From NCBI RefSeq assembly GCF_023231945.1, contig NZ_JAJLJH010000004.1, positions 300,185 to 364,184 of the forward strand: a DNA stretch of 64,000 nt, read 5' to 3'. Below, one piece after another: positions 57,587-64,000 of the stretch. The first letter of the stretch is position 1; every line of letters begins with the position of its first letter. Made by a program: the position numbers and the translations under genes. The notes under the pieces were generated by a model, which did not search any database, was not told the DNA's origin, and saw only the letters and a program-made list of their open reading frames with translations. The stretch comes from Scleromatobacter humisilvae (GTDB taxonomy: Bacteria; Pseudomonadota; Gammaproteobacteria; Burkholderiales; Burkholderiaceae_C).

Positions 57587-57969
57587 GGATTCTTTCGAGG
57601 GGATGGACGACCCTGCGGTCAGGCCGGGCGGCGCCCATGACGGTGCCGTCCTTCAGCCCTGCGGCAAGGAATTCTTCGAGGCAGGCGCCCGCCGTTGTGC
57701 GGGCCCGGGGGACGTGGCCTAGGACCGTCGCGGGTCTGCGGCCATCACGGCCGGCGGTGCGGCGCGCGCAGGCGCGGCCCGGTCTCGAACATCCGATCGC
57801 GGCGTCTCGGCGCTGTGGAATCTCGTCATCGTTGTCTCCGTCGTTTTGCGTGGCCGTCTCGCTGTCGTGCGGCCGTCGCCGTATAGTAGAAAGCGGCGGG
57901 CGCGAGCGCGATGACGGATCGCGCCAATCGTCTGGCAGAACTGTTCAATCGGCCGCTCGGCCGCATCTC
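57587..57969. other. Divergent intergenic region between TonB receptor and AraC genes
   Basis: 383 bp with no convincing gene. It should carry both promoters and the AraC binding sites. A TATAGT hexamer at 57882-57887 could serve AraC, but I find no good -35 partner. No clear dyad or riboswitch was seen. Confidence 0.6.
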
Positions 57970-58980
57970 ATGACCCACCCGCCCGTCACCGTTGCGATCA
58001 CGCTCGTGCACGGCATGCTGTCGGGTGTGCGGCGCAGCGGCGACTCCGACGAGCCCTACCTGGCCGACGCCGGCATCGCCGCGGAACTGCTGCAGCAGGC
58101 CAGCGCGCGCGTCACCGCGGCGCAATACATCGCGCTGTTCAAGTCGGTGATCGAACGGCGCAACGACGAGGCGCTGGGCTTGCTGTCGCGCCCGCTGCGC
58201 CGCGGCACCTTCGCGATGATCGCGCGCGCGGGCGTCGCCGAGGCCACGCTGCACGCGGCGATCCGCGCCATGGCGCGCGCGTTCACGCTGGTGCAGGACG
58301 ACATCGTGCTGAAGCCGGTGCGCGGCGCGTCGAACCTGGCCGGCATCGAGTTGCGCCTGCGCAGCCCCGCGACGATCCATCCGGAGTTCCTGCACATGAT
58401 GATCCTGCGGGTCAGCTGGCGACTGCTGGCGTGGCTCGCCGACGCCCGCTTGCCGGCGGCCGCGTTCGACTTCGCCTACCCGCGCCCCGACGACGTCGAC
58501 ACCTACGCCAAGGTCGTCTTCCCGGCGCTCGTGCGTTTCGACAGCGAGCGCAGCGCGATCTGGTTCGATGGTGCCGAGCTCGCGCGCAGCGTGCGGCGCG
58601 ACGTCGGATCGCTGAGCAGGTTCCTGATGGCCTCGCCCGGCAGCGTCATCGTGCCCAAGCGGGAAGAGGACGTCACGTTCGCCGTGCGCCGCGAGCTGCA
58701 GCGCATGCAGCCGCCCTGGGGCGATCTCGCCGCGGTCGCGAACAACCTGTTCATGTCGCAGTCGACGCTGCAGCGTCGCCTGGCCAGCGAAAGAACCACC
58801 TTCCAGGTGCTCAAGGACGAGCTGCGGCGCGACATCGCCATCACACGCCTGAACACCAGCGCCGTGGCGCTCGCCGCCCTTGCCGAGGAACTGGGTTTCG
58901 CCGACAGCACGGCGTTCCAGCGCGCGTTCAAGACCTGGACCGGCAGCACGCCGGGCGTCTATCGCCAAGGCGCCGCGTGA
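57970..58980 (+). CDS. AraC-family regulator (OruR/ArgR-like)
   Basis: 336 aa. N-terminal Arabinose_bd-type sensor domain (~15-195, with 'LGLLSRPLRRGTFAMIARAGV'), then a two-HTH AraC domain at the C-terminus: 'DLAAVANNLFMSQSTLQRRLASERTTF' and 'VALAALAEELGFADSTAFQRAFKTWTGSTPGVYR'. ATG 57970 fits; a longer frame upstream is not credible. Divergent from the ten-gene operon, so it is the best candidate for its substrate-dependent activator. Its stop is followed by the tRNA-Arg terminator read from the other side. Confidence 0.9.
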   Translation: MTHPPVTVAITLVHGMLSGVRRSGDSDEPYLADAGIAAELLQQASARVTAAQYIALFKSVIERRNDEALGLLSRPLRRGTFAMIARAGVAEATLHAAIRAMARAFTLVQDDIVLKPVRGASNLAGIELRLRSPATIHPEFLHMMILRVSWRLLAWLADARLPAAAFDFAYPRPDDVDTYAKVVFPALVRFDSERSAIWFDGAELARSVRRDVGSLSRFLMASPGSVIVPKREEDVTFAVRRELQRMQPPWGDLAAVANNLFMSQSTLQRRLASERTTFQVLKDELRRDIAITRLNTSAVALAALAEELGFADSTAFQRAFKTWTGSTPGVYRQGAA

Positions 58981-58994
58981 CCCGTGTCCCGGCC

Positions 58995-59031
58995 AAAGAA
59001 AAACGGGCCACCTCTTGCGAGATGACCCGTT
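58995..59031 (-). terminator. Intrinsic terminator of tRNA-Arg copy 1
   Basis: On the minus strand, a 12-bp stem (59003-59014 with 59019-59030, two G-U pairs), a GCAA tetraloop and a U-rich run (TTTTCTTT) just after the tRNA. Confidence 0.9.
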
Positions 59032-59049
59032 GGTCTAGAACCGAAATTC

Positions 59050-59126
59050 TGGTGCGGCTGGCAGGAATCGAACCCACGACCCCTTGGTTCGTAGCCAAGT
59101 ACTCTATCCAGCTGAGCTACAGCCGC
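59050..59126 (-). tRNA. tRNA-Arg (anticodon ACG), copy 1
   Basis: 77 nt with encoded CCA. Acceptor GCGGCTG/CAGCCGC, D arm AGCTCAGCTGGATAGAG, anticodon stem CTTGG/CCAAG around loop CTACGAA (anticodon ACG, read as ICG after A34 deamination, decoding CGU/CGC/CGA), T arm GTGGG-TTCGAAT-CCTGC. The -10-like TATAGT at 59137-59142 (minus) lies 10 bp upstream. Confidence 0.97.
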
Positions 59127-59136
59127 GAAGCCTCGC

Positions 59137-59142
59137 ACTATA
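59137..59142 (-). promoter_or_regulatory. -10 element of tRNA-Arg copy 1
   Basis: TATAGT on the minus strand, 10 bp before the tRNA 5' end. The matching element before copy 2 is CATAAT (62139-62144). The -35 of copy 1 would fall near the end of the neighbouring gene. Confidence 0.55.
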
Positions 59143-59164
59143 GCATGGAAACGCGCGGCGTTCC

Positions 59165-60424
59165 TCAGCGGCGGCGGATGATTCGCGAAGGCAGGCCTGG
59201 CGGGACGTCGGCCGGCTCGCGCGGCGGATGCTCGCCGACGTAGGCCGCGCGCGGTCGGATCAGTACGTCGCTGCGGCCCTGCTCGATGGCGTGCGCGAGC
59301 CAGCCCGCGGTCCGGCCGAGCGCGAACACGAGGTACGCGTGCCCCTGCGGCAGGCCGAGGCTGCGCCGCAGGGCGACCAGCGCGTAGTCGATCGACGCGT
59401 GCTGGCCGTTGCGCTCGAACACCGCCGCCATCAGCCGCTCGTTGCGATGCGCGCGCGGCAGCTGGGCCAGCAAGGCCCGCGCCCGCGGGTCGCCGTCGGG
59501 ATACAGCGGGTGGCCGAAGCCGGGAATGTTCTGGCCCGGGACGCCCGCGATCGCGGCCTCGCCGCCGGCCACGCTGGCGTCGACGAGGCGAGCCAGCGCC
59601 GGCTTGCGGCCGGCCGCCAGCGAGCGATCCCACAGCGACTCGATCGCCGTCGTGACGCCGCAATGGCGGGCTCCGGACAACGCCGCGAGTCCGGCGGTGA
59701 CGCAGGCGCCGAGCCCGGCGCCGGTCGACGCGACGCATCGGGCCGCGAAGCTCGACGCGTTCAGTTCGTGGTCGGCGCACAGCACCAGCGCCTGCCGCAC
59801 GAGCTCGGTGCCGCGATCGTCGAGCCGCCAGGCGCGTGCCAGCTGGCGATGCGCGGGCCCGCGGCCCGGGACGCGGCGCGCGACGACGGCCGTCATCAAC
59901 TGCAGCAGGCGGCCGCAGCGTGCGGCGACGCTGGAACCAGTGTCGACATCGAGGCCCTGCAGCCAGCCGAACCCCGCCGTGCAGCCCTGCACCGGATCGA
60001 GCCGCGCGAGCGCGCGCAGCGTCGAGGCGTCGACGCGTGGCGACGCATCCGCGACCAGCTCCGCCGGGTCGCAGCCGATCAGCAGCGCGGCGACCTCTTC
60101 GAGCGTGGCATGGCGCGACAGCTCGATCGCGTCGCGGCCGCGGTAGTAAAGGCGGCCCTGCTCGATGAGCGTCAGCTCGGAGTTGAGCACCGGGCGTCCC
60201 CAGTCGAGGCTGGCGCGCGCCACCAGCGCGGGCTTGCGCGCGCGCTCGCGCTCGACGGCGAGGCGCTCGACCTCCTGCCGCCGGTAGCGGCTCTGCTGCG
60301 TGCCCCCGGCCTGTTCCGAGCGCACGAGGCCGCGGCTGACGTAGGCGTAGAGCGTCGAGCGCGTCACGTGCAGCGCCCGCGCCGCCTGTTCCGCTGTCAT
60401 CCAGTCGTCGTTCATGCGAGCCAT
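59165..60424 (-). CDS. Citrate-synthase-like protein with N-terminal helix-turn-helix
   Basis: 419 aa. Residues ~8-60 are a MerR/excisionase-type HTH ('MTAEQAARALHVTRSTLYAYVSRG'). The rest is a citrate synthase fold: 'GARHCGVTTA' (His 254), 'NIPGFGHPLYPDGDPRA' (His 305) and 'ASIDYAL' (Asp 346) keep the catalytic His-His-Asp, though the usual GGAN after the first His is changed. Either a citrate/2-methylcitrate-synthase variant carrying a DNA-binding head, or a regulator using the fold to sense an acyl-CoA or oxaloacetate-like ligand. ATG 60424 (or 60415) places the control region outside the gene. Divergent from a CoA-transferase gene; both lie between two tRNA-Arg copies. Confidence 0.85.
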   Translation of the reverse strand: MARMNDDWMTAEQAARALHVTRSTLYAYVSRGLVRSEQAGGTQQSRYRRQEVERLAVERERARKPALVARASLDWGRPVLNSELTLIEQGRLYYRGRDAIELSRHATLEEVAALLIGCDPAELVADASPRVDASTLRALARLDPVQGCTAGFGWLQGLDVDTGSSVAARCGRLLQLMTAVVARRVPGRGPAHRQLARAWRLDDRGTELVRQALVLCADHELNASSFAARCVASTGAGLGACVTAGLAALSGARHCGVTTAIESLWDRSLAAGRKPALARLVDASVAGGEAAIAGVPGQNIPGFGHPLYPDGDPRARALLAQLPRAHRNERLMAAVFERNGQHASIDYALVALRRSLGLPQGHAYLVFALGRTAGWLAHAIEQGRSDVLIRPRAAYVGEHPPREPADVPPGLPSRIIRRR

Positions 60425-60449
60425 TTTCACACCGGGGTCGTCGTGCATA

Positions 60450-60478
60450 TCGACGTTGACCGGCCCGATCAACGTTGA
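60450..60478. promoter_or_regulatory. Twin TCRACGTTGA boxes in the divergent promoter
   Basis: TCGACGTTGA at 60450-60459 and the perfect palindrome TCAACGTTGA at 60469-60478, start-to-start 19 bp (about two helical turns), between the HTH-citrate-synthase and CoA-transferase starts. Likely operator for the HTH protein; inferred. Confidence 0.55.
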
Positions 60479-60531
60479 CGCCCCAGTCGCCGCGGGCGTG
60501 AAATGACGTCACCGCAACAACAGCCTTCGCC

Positions 60532-61983
60532 ATGTCCGCGCTGCCGAACTCGACCTCGTCCGATGCCTCCGAAGCGGCGCGTTCCGCGCTCGAACAACTG
60601 TGGAGCGAGGCGAACCTGCCCGACGCCGCGCTGGCGCGCATCGCGCTTCGCGGCGCGGGCCCGGGCATCGCCTCGAACTTCGCGGTCGGCGACGCGGCCC
60701 AGGCCAGCCTCGCCGCCTCGGCGCTCGCGGCGGCCGAGATCCGCCAGCTGCGCGGCCATGCGCGCCAGGAGGTGCTCGTCGACCGCGCACACGCGCTCGC
60801 GGAATGCGCGGGCTGGTTCTCGCTCGACGGCGTCACGCCGCAGATCTGGGACAAGATCTCCGGGCTGTATCCCTGCGGCGACGCGGTGGGCGCGCCGGGC
60901 TGGGTCCGCATCCACGCCAACTTCGTGCACCATCGCGACGGCGCGCTGCGCCTGCTGGGCCTCGAGCCGGGTTCGCGGACCGAACGGGACGCGGTCAAGG
61001 CCGCGCTGCGCCACTGGCCCGCCGAGGCCTTCGAGACGGCGGCCGCCGAGGCCGGCCTCGTCGTCGCGGCGCTGCGCAGCTTCGACGAGTGGGATCGCCA
61101 TCCGCAGTCGACGGCCATCGGGCCGCGGCCGGTGTCCATCGAGCGCATCGACGGCCCCGCCGACGCCGACCCCGTGGCCTGGCCGGCATTGGCCGCGACG
61201 GGTCGGCCGCTCACGGGCCTGCGCGTCCTCGACCTCACGCGCATCCTCGCCGGCCCCGTGGGCTGCCGCACGCTCGCCGCGCACGGCGCCGACGTGCTGA
61301 TGGTGAACTCGCCGAACCTGCCCAACATCGACGCCATCGCGGAGCTGAGCCGCGGCAAGCGCTCCGCGCACGTCGACCTGGAGCAGCACGACGGTCGCGA
61401 GACACTGCGTCGGCTCGTGCGCGACGCCCACGTCTTCGTGCAAGGCTACCGGCCCGGCAGCCTCGCGGCGCGCGGCTTCGATCCGCGGACGCTGGCCCGG
61501 CTGCGGCCGGGGATCGTCGTGGCGTCGCTGTCGGCCTATGGATCGTCGGGCCCCTGGGCCGGCCGGCGCGGCTTCGATTCGCTGGTGCAGACCGCCACCG
61601 GCTTCAACCACGCCGAGGCCGACGCGGCCGGCGCGGCGACGCCGCAGGCCATGCCCGTGCAGATCCTCGATTTCGCTTCGGGCTTCCTGCTCGCCTTCGG
61701 CGCGCAAGCCGCGCTGATGCGGCAGCAGCGCGAGGGCGGCAGCTGGCACGTGCAGGTGTCGCTGGCCGGCACGGCCCGCTGGCTGCGCGGGCTGGGTCGC
61801 GTTGCGGGCGGTCTCGACGTGCCGCGCGCCACCAGCGTGCCCGCGCAGTTCCTCGTCAGCGAACCGTCGGGCTTCGGCCGGCTGGCCGGCGTGCGCCATG
61901 CCGGCGAACTCGCGGAGACCCCGCCGCTGTGGCGCCTGCCGTCGATGCCGCCGGGGACGCACCAGCCCGTCTGGGCGAATTGA
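60532..61983 (+). CDS. CaiB/BaiF-family CoA-transferase with permuted-looking domain order
   Basis: 483 aa. The usual N-terminal CaiB motif 'GLRVLDLTRILAGPVGCRTL' appears only at ~229, and the active-site Asp is in 'VQILDFASGF' (Asp 380). The first ~220 residues instead contain 'GWVRIHANFVHHRDGALRLLG', which in standard family members belongs to the second half. So the chain looks like a C-terminal half placed before an N-terminal half, or a fused, partly duplicated pair. By family it moves CoA between carboxylic acids without forming an AMP intermediate. Divergent from the citrate-synthase-like gene. Confidence 0.85.
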   Translation: MSALPNSTSSDASEAARSALEQLWSEANLPDAALARIALRGAGPGIASNFAVGDAAQASLAASALAAAEIRQLRGHARQEVLVDRAHALAECAGWFSLDGVTPQIWDKISGLYPCGDAVGAPGWVRIHANFVHHRDGALRLLGLEPGSRTERDAVKAALRHWPAEAFETAAAEAGLVVAALRSFDEWDRHPQSTAIGPRPVSIERIDGPADADPVAWPALAATGRPLTGLRVLDLTRILAGPVGCRTLAAHGADVLMVNSPNLPNIDAIAELSRGKRSAHVDLEQHDGRETLRRLVRDAHVFVQGYRPGSLAARGFDPRTLARLRPGIVVASLSAYGSSGPWAGRRGFDSLVQTATGFNHAEADAAGAATPQAMPVQILDFASGFLLAFGAQAALMRQQREGGSWHVQVSLAGTARWLRGLGRVAGGLDVPRATSVPAQFLVSEPSGFGRLAGVRHAGELAETPPLWRLPSMPPGTHQPVWAN

Positions 61984-61996
61984 GCCGCGGCAGCAC

Positions 61997-62033
61997 AAAG
62001 AAAAACGGGCCACCTCTTGCGAGATGACCCGTT
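61997..62033 (-). terminator. Intrinsic terminator of tRNA-Arg copy 2
   Basis: Same stem-loop as copy 1 (stem 62005-62016 with 62021-62032, GCAA loop, U-rich run) on the minus strand. Confidence 0.9.
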
Positions 62034-62051
62034 CGTCTAGAACCGAAATTC

Positions 62052-62128
62052 TGGTGCGGCTGGCAGGAATCGAACCCACGACCCCTTGGTTCGTAGCCAA
62101 GTACTCTATCCAGCTGAGCTACAGCCGC
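62052..62128 (-). tRNA. tRNA-Arg (anticodon ACG), copy 2
   Basis: 77 nt with encoded CCA, identical to the copy at 59050-59126. CATAAT (62139-62144, minus) is the -10-like element 10 bp upstream. It lies 62 bp downstream of hemY on the same strand. Confidence 0.97.
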
Positions 62129-62190
62129 GAAGCCTTGCATTATGGCATGTCGATGACTCTCGACAGCCAATCTCCGAGAAAACCCGAAGG

Positions 62191-63438
62191 TTAATCGATC
62201 ACGGCGGCCTGGCGCTCGTACTCGCCGCCGCGCAGCTCGTCGCCTTCCAGGCGCGCGATGAAGGCGAGGCGGCGCAGGGCCTGGCGACGCACGCGGCCCG
62301 GCAGCGTGGCGGTGTGCGCGGTCTGTTCGAGCGGACGGCGAGCCTTGCCCCACAACTGGCGTTCGGCGAACACCATGCCGGCGGCGGCGACGATCGCGGC
62401 CTCGTTGCCGTGCGACGCGAGCGCCGCCTCGACGCGCGGCAGCCACTCGTTGCCGAGCCCCGAGATGCAATCGATCAGCGCGATCGCGAGCGCGGCCCGC
62501 TCGTCGGCGTCGATGCGCGCGAGCTCGCTCCAGTGCGGCGCGAGATAGTCGCGGCCCAGGTCAGCGCGGCCGAGGTCGCGCGCGCGCACCGCGGCGCGCG
62601 CGCCCACGAGCACGTCGCGGCGATCGCCCGCGTCGAGCGACTGCCACGCGCGCAGCAGCTGCTCCTCGTCGTGCGCGGCGCAGACGACGTCGATGGCCAG
62701 CGAGCGCAGCAGCGACTGCGCGGCGACCTGCGAGAAGCCCTGGTGCTTGGCGAGCAGGCGCGCGGTCTGCAGCGCCTCGACCGGCTTCTGCGCCATGCGC
62801 GCGGCCTGCAGGCGCAGGCGCAGGGCCTGCGTGCGGCGCGCGACGCCGGGCGGCAGCGCGCGCAGGGCCTCGAGGCCGCGCTCGGCGTCGCGGTCGTCCA
62901 GCGCCCACTCGGCCATCAACAGGTGCGCGCCATCGAGCACCACCGAGCCGGACAACACGCCCGACGTCAGTTCGACGACACGGTTGGCGCGCTCGTCGCG
63001 GCCGCGCCGGTCCTGGATGCGATGCAGCGACGCCGCGGCGATCAGGTGCGCGAGGCCCGCGAACTCGCGGTCGTTGCGCAGCACGTCCACGTCCTGCTGC
63101 AGCTCGAGCGCCTGGCGTGCCGCCTTGCTCGCGCGGTTGAAGCGCGCGGCCAGGTATTCGGCGTGGGCGTCGCGCAGCGCGGCGTGCGCGGCGCGCTCGC
63201 GCTTCAACTCGCGCCACTCGTGCGCGCGGCGCGGCATGCTCAGCAGCCCGTTGATCGCCTTCAACGCCACGTACAGCACGACGACGAACAGCACCAGCGC
63301 GACGACGGCCACGTTGAGCGACGTGTCGACGCGGTAGCCCGAATAGAAGATGGAGACGAGCCCGTCGTTCTGGCTCAGCACGGCGGCCGAGACGACCGCG
63401 GCCACGAACAGCAGGATGACCCAGATGACGGTCTTCAT
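62191..63438 (-). CDS. hemY: HemY-type heme biosynthesis-associated TPR membrane protein
   Basis: 415 aa. Two N-terminal helices (~4-22 and ~43-62) joined by 'LSQNDGLVSIFYSGYRVDTSLN', the HemY_N pattern, then a long helical TPR-like region. This is the proteobacterial HemY of the hemCDXY cluster, not the Gram-positive protoporphyrinogen oxidase; its role is in late heme synthesis or assembly. ATG 63438 lies 13 bp after the hemX stop, in the usual hemX-hemY order. Confidence 0.93.
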   Translation of the reverse strand: MKTVIWVILLFVAAVVSAAVLSQNDGLVSIFYSGYRVDTSLNVAVVALVLFVVVLYVALKAINGLLSMPRRAHEWRELKRERAAHAALRDAHAEYLAARFNRASKAARQALELQQDVDVLRNDREFAGLAHLIAAASLHRIQDRRGRDERANRVVELTSGVLSGSVVLDGAHLLMAEWALDDRDAERGLEALRALPPGVARRTQALRLRLQAARMAQKPVEALQTARLLAKHQGFSQVAAQSLLRSLAIDVVCAAHDEEQLLRAWQSLDAGDRRDVLVGARAAVRARDLGRADLGRDYLAPHWSELARIDADERAALAIALIDCISGLGNEWLPRVEAALASHGNEAAIVAAAGMVFAERQLWGKARRPLEQTAHTATLPGRVRRQALRRLAFIARLEGDELRGGEYERQAAVID

Positions 63439-63451
63439 GCGAGTCCCGTGA

Positions 63452-64000
63452 TCAGTGGCCGGCGACGGCCGCGGCGATCGCTGCCAGCGTGTCGTCGGGC
63501 CGCGGGAAGCTGACCTGCTTCGCCTGCGCGCTCACCTGGCGCAGCAGGTCGGACACCGCCACCACGCGACGCGAGTTGTGGTCGAAGTAGCGGTCGAGCG
63601 CGGTCTGCGCCTGCTGCAGGTCGGCCTGCGCGAGATCGAACTGCCGCGACAGGATCGACAGCCGCGCGTTGAGCAGGCGCAGCTTGACGTTCTCGCGCAG
63701 GAAGAACGACTGGTCGGGCGTCATCAGCGCGGCCTCGGGATGCTCGATCGACGTGACGCGCACCGCCTGCTTCAACTCGCTGAAGAACGGCACGCTGAAG
63801 GCGTCCCACGCGTGCTGCACCGACACGACCCACGCGGGCGGCGGCGCGGCGGACGCGGCCGAGGCGGCGGCGCTCGCGCGCGCCCACGCCGCGCCGCGCG
63901 CGCAGGCCGACGCGCCGTTGGCCGGCGCCCCGGCCGCGCGGCCGGCGGCCCGCGCGCGCGCGGGCCCCGCAGCGAGCGGCGGCGCGACGAACAAGCGCAC
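63452..64000 (-). CDS. hemX: HemX-type protein, 5' truncated
   Basis: Frame open to the window edge; the last ~182 residues are seen. 'HPEAALMTPDQSFFLRENVKLRLLNARL' and 'QTALDRYFDHNSRRV' are the conserved C-terminal HemX elements. The segment encoded near 63830-64000 is very Ala/Arg/Gly-rich and GC-repetitive, an insert in the linker before the 'WDAFSVPFFSELKQAVRV' helix. Often annotated as uroporphyrinogen-III C-methyltransferase, but the C-terminal part is a membrane-anchored accessory protein without a SAM site. hemC/hemD should lie beyond the window. Confidence 0.9.
   Translation of the reverse strand: MRLFVAPPLAAGPARARAAGRAAGAPANGASACARGAAWARASAAASAASAAPPPAWVVSVQHAWDAFSVPFFSELKQAVRVTSIEHPEAALMTPDQSFFLRENVKLRLLNARLSILSRQFDLAQADLQQAQTALDRYFDHNSRRVVAVSDLLRQVSAQAKQVSFPRPDDTLAAIAAAVAGH

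Larger units (their letters stand above)
58994..59147. repeat. Direct repeat copy 1 (tRNA-Arg, terminator, promoter -10)
   Basis: About 154 bp matching 61996-62149 with only a few changes, all outside the tRNA and the hairpin stem. It covers the terminator, the tRNA and its -10. Offset between copies is 3002 bp. Confidence 0.93.
61996..62149. repeat. Direct repeat copy 2 (tRNA-Arg, terminator, promoter -10)
   Basis: Matches 58994-59147 at an offset of 3002 bp; tRNA body and terminator stem are identical. The two copies flank exactly two genes. Confidence 0.93.

Noticed and set aside
57882..57887. AraC promoter -10 (TATAGT)
   Set aside because: No acceptable -35 at 16-18 bp; too weak to list as a promoter.
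57637..57969. N-terminal extension of the AraC gene
   Set aside because: The frame is open but encodes Arg/Ser-rich sequence unlike AraC sensors; it is the divergent promoter region.

Overview
The window is a 64-kb, very GC-rich (roughly 70 %) chromosomal piece of a betaproteobacterium, most likely order Burkholderiales, Rubrivivax/Leptothrix/Roseateles-like. This rests on gene content (smc next to zipA, hemX-hemY, QueF, a DHA2-type EmrAB-OprM set), protein style and codon use; no rRNA or other decisive taxonomic marker is present. Coding density is high, and no complete insertion sequence, prophage or CRISPR array is visible.

Left part (1-28964), mostly housekeeping and single genes. A LanC-like fragment converges on a GNAT-zipA-smc operon read leftward. 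Then follow queF and a small SET-domain gene, a Ser/Thr kinase divergent from a glycosyltransferase, and a small lipoprotein with a clear terminator. A leftward TonB-dependent receptor is preceded by a small membrane-anchored Cys/His protein. A translationally coupled trio (DHA2 exporter, disulfide-reductase-like flavoprotein, 2Fe-2S ferredoxin) converges on a TauE/SafE permease. Next is a repeat-rich gene-free patch (18577-19238). The rest are an aldo-keto reductase, an outer-membrane protein, an orphan PstS-like protein, an acyl-CoA ligase, a PagL-type lipid A deacylase, TatD, a succinate-semialdehyde-type dehydrogenase, an unrecognised 392-aa protein and a GST.

Middle part. 29011-33797 is an EmrA-EmrB-OprM/NodT multidrug efflux operon ending in its own TetR gene and headed by a perfect 30-bp palindrome, the likely operator. 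33825-45767 is a myo-inositol locus. Three genes run left (iolG, an RpiR-type regulator, a second Gfo/Idh/MocA dehydrogenase). Seven run right: an ABC importer of three genes, an iolC kinase-aldolase fusion, iolD, iolE and iolB. Together they import inositol, oxidise it to scyllo-inosose, open the ring and split the product; iolA/mmsA, the last step, is not in the window.

Right part. 45781-57586 is a ten-gene leftward operon with gaps of 31 bp or less: TonB-dependent receptor, acyl-CoA ligase, SCP-x-type thiolase, two hot-dog hydratase subunits, SDR, acyl-CoA dehydrogenase, type-B carboxylesterase, MFS transporter and HSL-type esterase. A divergent AraC regulator lies beside it. It reads as uptake, ester hydrolysis, CoA activation and a complete dedicated beta-oxidation cycle for an unknown hydrophobic ester or acid, and is the strongest candidate for an undescribed system.

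58994-62149 holds two nearly identical tRNA-Arg(ACG) genes with identical terminators. They flank a divergent pair: a citrate-synthase-like protein with an N-terminal helix-turn-helix, and an unusually arranged CaiB/BaiF CoA-transferase. The window ends in hemY and the 3' part of hemX.
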